Assembly (NCBI RefSeq): GCF_025244665.1
Contig: NZ_CP104205.1
Span: forward strand, 3,221,001 to 3,285,000
Length of the DNA: 64,000 bases
Direction: 5' to 3'
Source of the DNA: Maribacter litopenaei
GTDB taxonomy: Bacteria > Bacteroidota > Bacteroidia > Flavobacteriales > Flavobacteriaceae
In this document: positions 21,978 through 33,596 of the stretch, one piece after another
Numbering within the stretch: position 1 is the stretch's first letter
Layout: the number at the start of each line of letters is the position of its first letter
Notes under the pieces: model-generated
Seen by the model: the letters and a program-made list of their open reading frames with translations, nothing else
Databases searched by the model: none
What the model was told of the DNA's origin: nothing
Program-made: the position numbers and the translations under genes

Positions 21978-22844
21978 ATGATTAGAACATTTCTTTTGTT
22001 GCTCTTTATAACAATTACTTCCTGTACTAACTACGGTCAATTGAAAGTCGTTGCGGATTTACCCGGCAGCCTCAAAGAGAACTCCGGTATGGTAAGTCTT
22101 AAGGATTCAACGGTATGGATTGTTGAGGATGGGGGAAATAAAGACGAGCTTTATAAAATAAATTTTAAGGGCGAAATTCTCAAAACACTTGAGGTAAAGA
22201 ACGGGGACAATGATGACTGGGAAGACCTAACAAAGGACAGTCTTGGTAATGTATATATTGCCGATATAGGAAATAACAATAACACCCGTAAAAACTTAAC
22301 TATTTATAAAGTTCCCAACCCGGAAATAGAGCCCGGGGATAAAATAGATGCCGAAAAAATAGAACTGAAATATCCGGAACAGAAAGAGTTTCCCCCAAAA
22401 AAGGACAAACGTTTTTTTGATGCGGAGGCCCTTTTCCATTATAATAATAAGCTATTCATTGTCACCAAGAATAGGTCCAATCCTTTTACGGGCAGTGCCT
22501 ATGTTTATAGTGTCCCGGATGAAAAGGGGGAGTACGAAGCTACTTTGGTTGCCGAAATTAACTTATGTTCAGATTGGGAGACTTGTCAAATTACAGGTAT
22601 GGACATTTCTCCAAGTGGTAAGAAGGTGATTGCACTCAGTTACGGAAAACTATTCATATTTACGGATTTTACTTGGGACGATTTTTCCAACGGAAAAATT
22701 GAGGAAATAGATTTAGGGATTCGGATCCAATTGGAGTCCATCTGCTTTATCAATGAATATACCCTATTATTGTCCGATGAACGTTCTCATGGAACAGGAA
22801 ACAACCTCTATTCTTTAGACTTAAGAAAGGTTAAAACCAATTAA
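21978..22844 (+). CDS. Secreted/lipoprotein beta-propeller-like protein, function unknown
   Basis: 288 residues, intact. MIRTFLLLLFITITSC is a lipoprotein signal. The rest reads as propeller-like blades: ENSGMVSLKDSTVWIVEDGGNKDELYKI, WEDLTKDSLGNVYIADIGNN, FDAEALFHYNNKLFIVTKN, ITGMDISPSGKKVIALSY, LESICFINEYTLLLSDE. Recurrent acidic NxDDWEDLT and FDAEAL motifs resemble proteins described as propeller or phytase-esterase-like, but no catalytic set was identified. It lies 49 bases after the haloperoxidase-like gene on the same strand and overlaps the next, convergent gene by 4 bases at the stops. Confidence 0.8.
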   Translation: MIRTFLLLLFITITSCTNYGQLKVVADLPGSLKENSGMVSLKDSTVWIVEDGGNKDELYKINFKGEILKTLEVKNGDNDDWEDLTKDSLGNVYIADIGNNNNTRKNLTIYKVPNPEIEPGDKIDAEKIELKYPEQKEFPPKKDKRFFDAEALFHYNNKLFIVTKNRSNPFTGSAYVYSVPDEKGEYEATLVAEINLCSDWETCQITGMDISPSGKKVIALSYGKLFIFTDFTWDDFSNGKIEEIDLGIRIQLESICFINEYTLLLSDERSHGTGNNLYSLDLRKVKTN

Positions 22845-25800
22845 AATCCGAAACCGAGACCAAAGGAAAAGCGTGGATCATCCTCACTATAGAACATGGC
22901 AACATTTGCCGTTAAAATATCGGCGCTATTAAGAAAAAATCCTCCTCCAAAAGAAGTATGCCATTGATTGGAAGCTATCCCTGGAGACCATACCCTTCCA
23001 TAGTCAAATCCGCCAAAAAGTCCCGAGCAGTGGGTAATATACGAGTCCTCATTTTTCGGAGACTATACCTAACATCCGTATTTTGGTAATAAGAAGCTTT
23101 GCCTGTAAATCTTTGATTTCTGTAGCCTCTTAAACCATCCGTTCCACCAATACTGGCGGCTTGGTAAAATTCGTATCCGTTCCCCATATTTAAATGCCCT
23201 TTCCACTTGGTTGCAAGAACCAAACGTCCGTTTGGAATCAGTTTGTAATCGAATGAAATACTGGGTATCAAATACCCAAAATTCTTTCCTTCCAACCCAA
23301 CATTATCCTTAAATCCGAGTGCAATCGACGTTGCCATTCCCATTGTAGGGAAGCTTTGGTTATCATGATTTTCATAAGAATAGCTACCATGCACACCTAA
23401 AAAACTATTCCCTGTTTCCTGTCCGTTTTGCTGGTAAAAACTATTGATAAACCTATCCGATGTTTCTTCCACCTCGATGGATTCATAGGAAATTCCAAGT
23501 CCGAATTTAGCCCCTAAAGGACTTCTCCATATTAATGACGGTGCAAATTCAAAATTTTGAATACGAACCCTATTATAATCCATACCTAAATCATCATCCA
23601 AATTTTCCGTATTATTTCCAAAACCAAAAAAGTTAATCGCAAAATTGGGAGTTGTGAATCTTGTCTTTAGTGCCAAATTCCAGTGTTCAAAAATATTTGC
23701 AAACTCTCCATTATAATGAAGTTCCACTCCACTAGTGGCAAAATAATAGGATGCTTTGAACGTATGTTGTTGTGTAAAAGGGTTCTGTCTGAAACCATTA
23801 TAGGTGTAAGTATCCAAAAAACCAACTTTGATACCATCATCTGGATTAAAACCTACCGTTGGCAACACTTGATTATTGCTACTTCGTATGTTCAAAGGGT
23901 TGTAGGTATTTACAGGATAATCGTCCGTTAATCTTACCCTTGTTTTTGTCACCTCTTCAAAGGTATTGTCTTTACTTTTATAGTCATAAATAGCTACTCC
24001 CCTACCGTTTTTTATTCTATAAATATCATTGTTTTGCCCACCTATGATACGCACCTTAATACCACTGTAATTGTTGAAGTTGTCCATTTCAAAAACATCG
24101 TCATCATCCAATCCGTAAATCCAAATTTCATGGGTGCTGGAAGCATTGAAAATTTTATCGAAAAATTGTTTTTTCTTTTCTCCATCAATGATTCTATAGG
24201 CTTTCACTTGTGTTCTTCGATTATCCAATCGATTTATTACAAACCAGTCATCCTTGTCAGTACCCACAACTGTTGCAAATTTGTTCAGTACATTGAAATA
24301 TTGAATGGCTGTACTTTCTACATTTTGAACCCTTGAAAGCAAGACTCTTTTAATTTCCTGAATACCCCCATCCTGCACCTCTTCGGGGAACATTTTAAAT
24401 GCCTCATTTATCGCGTTTTCATCTAAATTATCCCTTAAGAATTTAGCCTGTTGCCTCCAGTCATCTAAAGTACTTTCAGACAATAGGGCTAAATCCAACA
24501 CATAAGTTTTGGGTGAAGAATTAAATCCCTTGACATTTCTTATTTCTTCATTGAAGCCTTCCATTAACCTAAGTCCGGGGATAATACGTGTAGCTAGCCC
24601 CATGAAAATACCATCACCCATTTGGGAGTATGCCTGATCACGATCGCGGGGAACCGGTCTATATACTACTTTACCATCCTCCTTAAATTCTGCCCACCTC
24701 CATTGGTGCACATGCCTGTCCCAATCACCAATGACCATATCGAACAATCTAGCCCTGATATAGGCTTCCGTATCTACCTCATATTTCTCATCATCGCGCA
24801 GATCTTCCAACATGGAATCTGTACTCTTTAATTCGTTGGAATATCCAAAACTTTTTAAATCCCCATGGCCATCACCGGCATGTTCCTCTATCATATATAG
24901 CTCGTCACCAAAAACATCGTTGTATTCTCCCAAACCATCCTGCTTTGGGATGTAATAGAGAACCGGATTTGTATGTAAGATTCCAACAGCGTCTGAAAGC
25001 TTTCCTATGGTAAACGGTGCATAGGGATGGAATCCTGTATAAAAATCCTCCAATAGTTCTTGGGCATAAGTATCCTTTAAATCATCCATGACATATTGTT
25101 CTTGAAAGGCCATGGACTGTAAATAAAGTTCCGGAAGTTTTCGTAAGGCGCGCATCACATATTCCTTTCCTGAATCATGTCTTAGCCGCAGTGATTTGGA
25201 CTGATGGCCCCCTCCTTTTTTTACAGGTTTAAGTCCACCGAACAAGGTATCAATATAAACGACCGGTGCTGTGACTTCCCTACCATAATATTTGCGGTAA
25301 CGTTCACCCCGGATGGCTTTGAAAAACCCCGATCTATCAATTTCCTCTTTGGTGTAAACGGATGCCATTACTTCCTTCTCAGGAATTTTGGAGTATACGG
25401 TATCCACCTTTTTTACTTCCGGAGGGAGCACCGCCGATGTGAAAAGGAACTCTTCTTCCCCACTTTCATCCACACCATAATAGCGAACCCTAGAAGACCC
25501 GTCATCATATATTTCCAAGGTGGCATAACCCATTCTTCCAGTGGAAAAGCGAGATCCATTCAACAATCTTGTATCACCTTTTTTAGCACCGTGAACCGCT
25601 CACAATCTGTGGTGTACTGTTCTCAACGATATATTGCAACGTATGTTCATGCCCGGAAGCAAAAATCACCTTGTCTGAGTATTGGGCCAAGGTAGTAACC
25701 CGCTTTACCAAATCTAAATATCTTTTGTTCCCCATATCCTCAGTGGAAGCACCTGAGGTTCTCCTAAGAATATTTATAAAAGTGCCCAATCCAGGCAAAG

Positions 25801-26551
25801 GAATTGGCAAGTCTTTTGGATAAAAATGTTTCTTAAAGGAATATTGACCACCATGAGGTCCATAGCTGGTCATTGGATGATGCATGGCTATCAATGTAGT
25901 CCTGTCCCTATAATCCTTTATAGCACCCTCCAATTCCAAAAGGAATTTTTCCCTACTTTTTATTTCACATTTATCATTTATATCAGGTCTTCTATTCCAA
26001 TTGGTAAGATACCATTCCGTATCCAAAACAATGATGGCCAAATCGTCGCTTACCTCTATCACATCAATAGGACAGCCATTTTTAGGCAGAAAAGCATCTT
26101 TATCGTCCAACTGTTCCTTTACATAGTCCTCTTCCCTTTCCAGCCCTATTAGTCCCTCTGTATACCAGTCATGGTTTCCAGGAATAAAAAGCTTTCTTCC
26201 CTTGAAATTTGCAAGTGTGTTCAATTGGGCATCTAAATGATTTTTTGCCGTTAGGTAGGCAATAGTAGAGTCCTTTGGATTTGGTAGTCCTGCGGGATAT
26301 ATGTTGTCACCAAGAAATATGGCCGTGCTATTCTCATGGGCTTTATCAAGTCTCTTTTTGAAGATTTTTAGGGCTGGATTCATACCTCTCATAGGGGAGA
26401 GACCTGCATCTCCGATCAAATAAAAGGTATGTTGCACTTCTTTATCCAAAACCAAATCTTCTGAATCCTTTATATCGGCATATTTGGATTTATAAGTAGC
26501 GCATCCTGTAATCAATAAAACTAATAAAAGAGAGGCACCATATTTTTTCAT
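22841..26551 (-). CDS. Three-module protein: lipoprotein metallophosphoesterase, kinase-like middle domain, outer membrane barrel
   Basis: About 1236 residues read across two lesions: 25588-25594 (CCGG read as CCGTG) and 23022-23026 (CCCGGAG read as CCCGAG). Residues 1-20 are a lipoprotein signal (LLLVLLITGC). Residues ~40-320 are a calcineurin-type phosphoesterase (FYLIGDAG, FLGDNIYP, PGNHDWY, MHHPMTSYGPHGG, ASGHEHTLQY). The middle ~330-630 has GKEYVMRALRK, then FDMVIGDWDRHVHQWRW and PVPRDRDQAYSQMGDG. These resemble the lysine, catalytic loop and metal-binding Asp of Fam20C/CotH/HipA-like kinases (my inference). The C-terminal ~500 residues alternate aromatic strands and end GLFGGFDYGRVW...FSFGLGFGF, typical of an Omp85/D15 surface-antigen barrel. 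It is divergent from the HD-PycTM gene, 56 bases apart. Confidence 0.8.
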
Positions 26552-26607
26552 GTAAACGTTCCTGTATTCAATTTTTTGTAATTTGGAATTTCTAAATAAA
26601 TTTTCTC

Positions 26608-27827
26608 ATGGCGGATATTCTTCTGAATACCAAAAAACACGTTGAAGCACTATTGACCAAAGAGTTAGACCCCAATTATCTTTACCACAATTTACGTCAT
26701 ACACAACGTGTTGTTAAAAGTACTAAAGAATTATCTAAAGCATGCGCCTTATCGGATAAGGAAGTAGAGGTATTGGAAATTGCCGCTTGGTTTCATGACA
26801 CAGGCTATACGATAGAAACAAAAAATCATGAGAAGAACAGCTGTATCATGGCTGCTGAATTCTTGGAGAAAAACGGATACGACCCCGAATTAACTTCCAA
26901 GGTTAGCCAATATATCATGGCTACGGAAAAAAATGCAGTGCCAACTAGTTTGGAAGAAAAAATAATTAGGGACGCCGATGCATCGCATTTCGCCCAAAAA
27001 AGCTATTTGGAAACATCGGAGTTATTAAGGGAGGAACTTAGATTATTGAACATCGCGGATTACACCTATAAAGACTGGGTAGATATCAACATAAAAATGC
27101 TAGGCAACCAGCATCGATACTATACCGATTGCGCTAAAGAACTCGGCAAGAAAAAAAGGATGATAACCTTAACAAACTTATCAAAGAAAAAAAATCGATA
27201 AAAAAGATTGCAAAAAAAGAGGCGTTAAAAGCCAAGTTTAAGGGAGAAAGTCCGGACAGGGGTATCCAAACATTGTTCAGGGTTACCCTAAAAAACCATA
27301 TTACCTTGAGTGATATTGCCGATACCAAAGCGAACATACTTCTTTCTGTAAACGCAATCATTATTTCTTTGGCCCTATCCAACCTTATCCCAAAATTGGA
27401 CAATCCATCGAATGATTATCTTATTTATCCTACAGTTATCTTCGTACTTTTCAGTGTTATCTCTATGATTTTAGCGGTGTTGGCAACGAGACCAAATGTT
27501 ACAAGTGGCGAATTTACCAAGGAAGATGTGGCCAAAAAAAAGGTCAATTTATTGTTCTTTGGGAATTTTCATAAGATGAGCCTTCCAGATTATGAGTGGG
27601 CGATCAATGAACTGGTAAAAGACAGGGACTATATATATTCATCCTTGACCAAGGATCTTTATTTTTTGGGTATCGTATTGGATAAAAAATACCGACTGTT
27701 GCGTTGGATCTACACTACTTTTATGATAGGTATGATTATATCCGTGATAGCCTTTGCCGTTTCCTTTAAATTTTTTGGCCCGGAAAGACAGCTCCAGGAA
27801 CTGGTATCCCAAGTACTATTCTTTTAA
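26608..27827 (+). CDS. HD-domain / PycTM (Pycsar effector-type) membrane protein
   Basis: About 406 residues. Residues 1-190 are an HD phosphohydrolase: HNLRHTQRV, the AAWFHDTGY doublet, NHEKNS, and RDADASHF. A lysine-rich linker follows, then a PycTM-like domain (TLFRVTLKNHITLSDIADTKANILLSVNAIIISLAL, a conserved N-x6-15 signature of DUF5706) with about three membrane helices (IIISLALSNLI, YPTVIFVLFSVISMILAVLA, FMIGMIISVIAFAVSF). In Pycsar defence, PycTM proteins respond to cCMP or cUMP and disrupt the membrane. No pyrimidine cyclase gene is adjacent, so a signalling or housekeeping role is also possible. The lesion at 27142-27146 (CTCCGGCAAG read as CTCGGCAAG) splits it; restored text is CAKELRQEKKDDNLNK. 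It overlaps the convergent GAF gene by 12 bases. Confidence 0.82.
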
Positions 27828-30184
27828 GGTTGCCATTAAATCCTCGTACGTATAGGATTCTTGTGATTCTTTGTCCGTTTTGTATAAAATTTCTGCCCTA
27901 ATGGCCTTCAAACCGGAGACTCCTTGAAGACCCTCAAGTTCCACAATTTCAACCTTATCCGTAAAGTAATTTTTGGATTTTAAGAATTTGATATACCTTA
28001 AATATTCAAGCTCGTCCTTTTTTTGGGAGTAGACGATGGCTATTTTTCCGGTCCGGGTAAGGCGCTCATTGGTACCTTTAATATAGGCCTTATCTATCCG
28101 TTTTTTAATGACCTCGTATCGGGCGTTATATGTCCCATCCACATCGAATTTCTTTTCGTCCATTCTAAATCGAATGGACAGAGAAGAACTATAGACCAAT
28201 ATCAATGAAGTTGCATCCAAAGGTATGGGCAACTCCGGTTTAAGCTTGTAATGAACGTTTTCCATTTCGCACATTACCTGTAATTGCCATAATCTAAGAT
28301 TGTTAAGGTAAAGCGAATTAAAGCCTCCATTTTCAGAAATACTTTCGCCGATGTACATATTATGTTCTACCCCATCCGTTTTGTAACGTTCAAAATAGTG
28401 GGGGAACATAGCCTGCGCATTTTCCTGCTTTTTATCCAAAACGGAAACCAATTTTTTGTTGATAAGGGTCACACTCTCATCATAGTTTTTTCTATGATCG
28501 TAATAGGAACCGGTACCCATATCTATCTTGGCCTCATAAGCCTGAATATGTTTCGCTATTTCTGTGTCGGTCCTTTTTAAATGAGTGAAGACTGGGTCAA
28601 TTTCTTCTTGTACGAAATCAAATATCGCCTGCTCACTGTTGGTATATAGCATTTCCTTGATGCTATCCAAATGGTTATTTACCCTATAAATGAGCTCTTC
28701 GTAAATTGGCAACCTATTCTTTGCCATTGCCTCCTCCAAAACCATATTAATTTGCGACAATTGAATCATTAAATCCCTTTGAATGGCCTTGTTTCTAGCT
28801 TTGGAAGAATCTTTTATATCTATTTGGCCATATAATGGGTAGACATTTTTAAAAACAATTTCCTTGAAAGATGGAGATCTGTTTTCTAGCTGATCTTTGA
28901 TAAAATACTTTGCTTCTTCTTGGAATCTCCAATATACGGAGGAATGTACAGATGTGCATTCATTTTGTATGATAGCATCTATGAGGTTTTCCTCTTCTAC
29001 CTTAGACCGCACGACGGCAGAAACAATGTACGGCATTACATCGTCCAGTTTCCTGGCATTGACCCCATTTAATTCGTTCTTCCTACTGGAGACTACCTCC
29101 AAAACTCCCAAAAGTTCCCCCTCAAAGGCAATGGGCGCCAATATGGCGCTTTTTACCTTTTGGTCATCAAGTACATGATACGGGTCGCTACCATTAGATT
29201 CCTGATTGTATTTTTCTACATCGGATATGGCAAAATATTTATTTTCCTCTATTAGTTTTTTGTAGGAATATTGACAAAGGGCATCATGACATAATTTGGA
29301 ATCCTTTCCATTCAAAATAAAGCTAGTCATATCCTTCCCATAAACAGGTTCAAATTGGTCCTTCTTTGCGTTATAGACCACAAAACCTACTTTGATATCC
29401 GGCAATCTGAAAAAGGACCTGAAAGTTTCCTGTAGGTTGCCCATGAAATTATCGCTTGATCTCTTATCGCTGGCAATTAGGCTTGATTTGATTTCCGAAA
29501 TGGAATGCTCGGCGGTAACATCGAACATATTGGCAATAATGAAACCTTTGGCAACAAAACTGTCCGGTGGTATCTTATCCTGCCAAAGACTAAGATTATC
29601 CGGACTTTCCATGAGTTCATCTATATCCTGCTGGGAAAGGTCTTTTGATTTTTCCGTCGGTAAAATTTCCATAAAATCCGCATTGTACATAATGCGATAA
29701 TGGTGCATTACGCCTTTGGAATCCGGTATATCATAAAAATAGGGCCTACTGAAATCCAACTCCACCCCATAGTGGAACTTTAGAATGACTACACATCCCA
29801 TAATATAATCTACCCCAATCTCCTGATTGCGTATATGGGGTTTATAAGTAGGTCCAGCCTCGTTAACAATACTCGGAAACGCTTGGAGGGGTTAAAAAAG
29901 AAGTCGAAATAAGGGATGGATGCCACCTTAATTTCATTCTCTCCCAAAATAGGGGAAAAACTATCCTGAAGAATAAGCGAAATGACCTCCTTGTGTTCAT
30001 GGATCAATTCCAAGTCTTCAAAACCTTCCCTTAAAACAGGGTATTCCTCCTGGGCCTTCAATACCTGCTTGGCCCTAGCCGCCAACACCTCATCATCTCC
30101 GTCGCGCAAGCTTTCATATTCGCTTAGAAGTTTATCAAAACTTATAAGATATTTTAATGGCCTTATTTTATCGTCACATCCCAT
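27816..30184 (-). CDS. GAF-domain protein, large cytosolic, function unknown
   Basis: About 789 residues; ATG 30184 preferred over GTG 30190. The N-terminal ~130 residues are helical (LLSEYESLRDGDDEVLAARAKQVLKAQEEYPVLREGF). A region with FSRPYFYDIPDSKGVMHHYRIMYNADFMEI follows, then a GAF-like fold around residues 280-410 (KSAILAPIAFEGELLGVLEVVSSRKNELNG...PYIVSAV) and a long C-terminal helical/alpha-beta region. Such GAF proteins are common in Flavobacteriaceae; no kinase, cyclase or DNA-binding domain was recognised. A one-base loss near 29859-29866 splits it; restoring CCGG there gives RVLLPEAGPTYKPHIRNQEIG. It is convergent with the HD-PycTM gene and divergent from the second phosphoesterase. 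Confidence 0.75.
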
Positions 30185-30297
30185 ATGCACCGTTGGTCTA
30201 CAATAGACACCTAAAATTACAAAACTTACTGCTCTTTTTTGTTAAAGTTTATGGGAGCCATGTTACGGTTTTTCGGATATTTATAAAAACTTAGTAG

Positions 30298-31196
30298 ATG
30301 TCCTCCGCAAAAAGACTTTCAAGAGCCTATTCCAATGCGAAATATATTCCGTTCGATGATACCTCGAAGTTTATCCTTTTTAGTGACTGCCATCGTGGTG
30401 ATAATAGTTTTGCAGATGACTTTGCCAACAACAGGAACATCTATTTTCATGCACTAAACCATTATTATAATGAAGGTTTTGACTATTGCGAACTAGGCGA
30501 TGGCGACGAACTATGGGAAAACTTGCACTTTGAGTCCATCTTTGAAGCCCACAAAAATGTGTATCAGCTTCTTCGAAAATTCCATTTAGAGAAAAGACTC
30601 CATATGATTTGGGGCAATCATGATATGGTCTACAAAGACAAGGACTATGTGGACAAGCATCTTTCCAGTTATTTTGAGCCCATTGACGATACGGACAAAG
30701 AGTTGTTTGAAGGAATCACCTATAACGAAGCCATTGTCTTAAAACATAGCGAAACGGATCAGGAACTATTTCTTACCCATGGCCACCAGGCGGATTGGTG
30801 GAACTATACTTTTTGGAGATGGGGCAGGTTTTTGGTTCGTGTTTTATGGAAGCCTCTTCAGGTGTGGGGTATCGCCGACCCAACGAGTCCGGCAAAGAAT
30901 TATAAGGAGCTGATCAAACTGGAGCGTAGAATCAAACGCTGGATTCTAAAAAACAACCTCCTTATAACCATTGTAGGGCATACCCATAGACCCCGTTTTC
31001 GAGAACCGGGCGATATTCCCTTTTTCAATGATGGTAGCTGTGTGCACCCCGAAGCATCACCGGAATTGAAATTGAAAATGGCCAAATTTCTTTAATTAAG
31101 TGGCACATAGACACTACCCTAGATGGAACCTTAAAGGTGGTAAGACTACTTTTAGAGGGACCACAGAAACTAGTGGATTATATGGAAAAAAAGTAA
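30298..31196 (+). CDS. Calcineurin-like metallophosphoesterase
   Basis: About 299 residues, cytosolic (no signal). The metal-binding motifs run in canonical order: ILFSDCHRGD, LGDGDELWE, IWGNHDMVY, FLTHGHQADWW and IVGHTHRPRF. A lesion at 31048-31054 (CCCGGAAGC read as CCCGAAGC) truncates the naive reading; restoring it gives DGSCVHPGSITGIEIENGQISLIKWHID and extends the protein to the TAA at 31194. The fold resembles LpxH-like and other UDP-sugar or nucleotide phosphoesterases; substrate unknown. The AraC-type regulator starts one base after its stop. Confidence 0.85.
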
Positions 31197-31197
31197 A

Positions 31198-32374
31198 GTG
31201 GATCATTTAGAGCAGCTGATAGCACACATACCTATTAGGCATGATATTATTTCAAGCCTAATGTTTATGGGTGTTGTGCAAAGTTTTTTCTTGGCCTATG
31301 TTCTGTTTACAAAGGCCACGAACAACATAGGGATTAAATGGCTAGCAGTATCAATAGTATCTTCTGCCATTATTTTTCTCGGACACGTATCTATGCTATA
31401 CAGGACAAATCAAATATATACTGGAATTCAACGATTCTACGGAAGCTCTTGTTCTTTTGGTATGTCCATCAACCTACTTTGCCATTTATGGGCTTTTACG
31501 AAGAAGGGATATAGGCCTAAAGAAAGGTTGGTGGCATTTTATTTTACCTATTGGTTATTTTTTGTCTCAAATGCCGTTTTATTTGGCGCCACTATCTGTA
31601 AAGTACAACGCTTATATTGGTGCTTACTATTCGAATTTTGAATATGCTTATGTTCCGGACTCTTTTGATTATAGTTACCATTTTATAAAAGATGTTTTTG
31701 ATTGGCTGGTACTTTTCAGCTTTTTACTCTATACTGTTTTATCAATAAGATTGGTCTTGGGAGAAAAACATAGACTTAGAGAAATTGGTACGGCATTGAG
31801 CACCAAAAAATACCTTTTCACTAGAAATACAGTGTTCATACTTTTAATCCTATTTGTAGTAATTTTTATAGTATATTATAATTACGATGACGATGGTGGA
31901 GACCATTATTTAAGCATCTTTCATACCCTCATTGCATTTTTGACTACCTATGTTTTAATAACCGAATCACGATTTTTTGAAAAATCATGGATTGCCGATA
32001 AATATGAATCCCTGAGCCATGACCAAACAGGTTTGGATTTGGAAACCATTGAAGCCTACGTGGATAAAAACCAATACTTCCTAAAGGAAAAAGCCTCGTT
32101 AAAAGACTTGGCAAACCTTCTAAATACCCATCCCAACCATATTTCAAAAATTATCAATCAAGGGAAGGATTCAAATTTTAATGAATTCATAAACCAAAAG
32201 AGAGTGAAATTCTCACAAATAAAATTGTTGGATCAAAGTCTGTCACATTTAACAATTGAAGCTATAGGAACATCGGTTGGTTTTAAATCAAAATCTGCAT
32301 TCTATATGGCATTTAAAAAATATACAGGTGTGTCACCTTCTGCCTACATTAAACGTTTTTCTCCAAAATTGTAA
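31198..32374 (+). CDS. Membrane-anchored AraC-family regulator
   Basis: About 391 residues. The N-terminal half contains about seven hydrophobic segments (SLMFMGVVQSFFLAYVLF, WLAVSIVSSAIIFL, LVLLVCPSTYFAIYGLL, WHFILPIGYFLSQ, WLVLFSFLLYTVLS, FILLILFVVIFIVYY, LIAFLTTYVLI). The C-terminal 110 residues are an AraC/XylS double helix-turn-helix (ASLKDLANLLNTHPNHISKII, LTIEAIGTSVGFKSKSAFYMAFKKYTGVSPSAYI). The start is GTG at 31198, one base after the previous stop. A lesion at 31378-31382 (CCGG read as CTCGG) splits it; restored text is IIFPDTYLCYTGQIKYILEFND. Membrane-anchored AraC proteins of this layout are frequent in Bacteroidota; signal and targets are unknown. Confidence 0.83.
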
Positions 32375-32446
32375 TTCGGGACGTAAACAATGGTTCTAAA
32401 ATTTGTCAAATAACAGACTTGTAGAATATTTGGCAAAAACTATTTT

Positions 32447-33577
32447 ATGGGAACTGTTATCAGAAGGTATGACCTGGACTGGCTAAGGGTAATTGTCTTT
32501 GCCTTACTTATTTTTTATCACGTTGGTATGTTCTTTGTTCCATGGGGTTGGCATATTAAAAATAATTTGGTTTATGAATGGATAAAATGGCCCATGCTCT
32601 TTCTAAACCAATGGCGTTTACCTATTCTATTTGTTATATCAGGAATGGGAACATACTATGCCCTATCAAAAAGAAATTTGGGGCAGTTTAGCTGGGAGCG
32701 TATTAAAAGATTAGGAATCCCTTTGATTTTTGGAATGCTATTTATTGTACCCCCACAAGTATATATAGAGCGTTTGGCTAAAAATCAATTTTCAGGGTCT
32801 TATTTTCAATATTTTACCACTGAGGCTTTCCATGGGGTCTATCCAGAGGGAAATATCAGCTGGCACCATTTATGGTTTCTACCCTATTTACTGATTTTCT
32901 CATTGCTACTAGGCCCTCTTTTCATCTATCTTAAAAAAAACAATACCCGGTTTATTGACTGGACTAAAAAAATCATGGCCACCCGATTTGGCATCTATTG
33001 GTTTATAATCCCCCTGTATTTCCTTGAGGCCTTAGTAGAACCTTTTTTTGATATTACCCATGCCTTAATTGATGATTGGTTCAATTTCAGTTTTAGTATA
33101 GTACTGTTCTTCTACGGATTTTTATTGATCGCTACTGGAGAGAGTTTTTGGAAGTGTGTTGAGAGAATTAAATCCAAGGCACTTCTATTGGGTATGATTA
33201 CTTTTTTAAGCCAAGCCTTCATTTGGCTATTTTTGGAGGACGGCTATGTAGTACATTTTACGGAAGCATTATTGAAGGTCTTGAATATCTGGTCATGGAT
33301 TTTGGTTCTTTTTGGTTATGCGGCCAAATATCTAAATCACAAAAGTGGTTCCCTTGCCTATGCCAATAGAGCTGTTTACCCATTTTACATTCTACACCAA
33401 ACAGTTACAATTGTACTGGGGTACTTTCTAATGAATTTATCATGGGGCCCGTTTCCAAAAGCTGCCATTCTTGTTATAGGAACTTTCGGTTTCAGCGGCT
33501 TGATATATCATTTTATAATTTTAAAAATTCCATTTTTACACCCATTGTTCGGCCTTAAAAAATCCAGTAACATATAA
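32447..33577 (+). CDS. Acyltransferase-3 family membrane protein
   Basis: 376 residues, intact, about ten membrane helices. The N terminus RRYDLDWLRVIVFALLIFYHVGMF has the RxxxLDxLRxxA...H signature of the acyltransferase-3/OpgC/OafA family; the His is part of the proposed active site. Further family features are QWRLPILFVISGMGTYYAL, RIKRLGIPLIFG and HHLWFLPYLLIFSLL. Members O-acylate extracytoplasmic glycans or modify lipids; the acceptor here is unknown. It is 72 bases after the AraC-type regulator on the same strand and convergent with the aminotransferase gene. Confidence 0.88.
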   Translation: MGTVIRRYDLDWLRVIVFALLIFYHVGMFFVPWGWHIKNNLVYEWIKWPMLFLNQWRLPILFVISGMGTYYALSKRNLGQFSWERIKRLGIPLIFGMLFIVPPQVYIERLAKNQFSGSYFQYFTTEAFHGVYPEGNISWHHLWFLPYLLIFSLLLGPLFIYLKKNNTRFIDWTKKIMATRFGIYWFIIPLYFLEALVEPFFDITHALIDDWFNFSFSIVLFFYGFLLIATGESFWKCVERIKSKALLLGMITFLSQAFIWLFLEDGYVVHFTEALLKVLNIWSWILVLFGYAAKYLNHKSGSLAYANRAVYPFYILHQTVTIVLGYFLMNLSWGPFPKAAILVIGTFGFSGLIYHFIILKIPFLHPLFGLKKSSNI

Positions 33578-33596
33578 ATCCTGTAAAAACCAAAAG

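Noticed and set aside
26608..30184. Complete Pycsar defence system
   Set aside because: The PycTM-like protein is present, but no pyrimidine cyclase is encoded nearby and the GAF protein has no cyclase motif.
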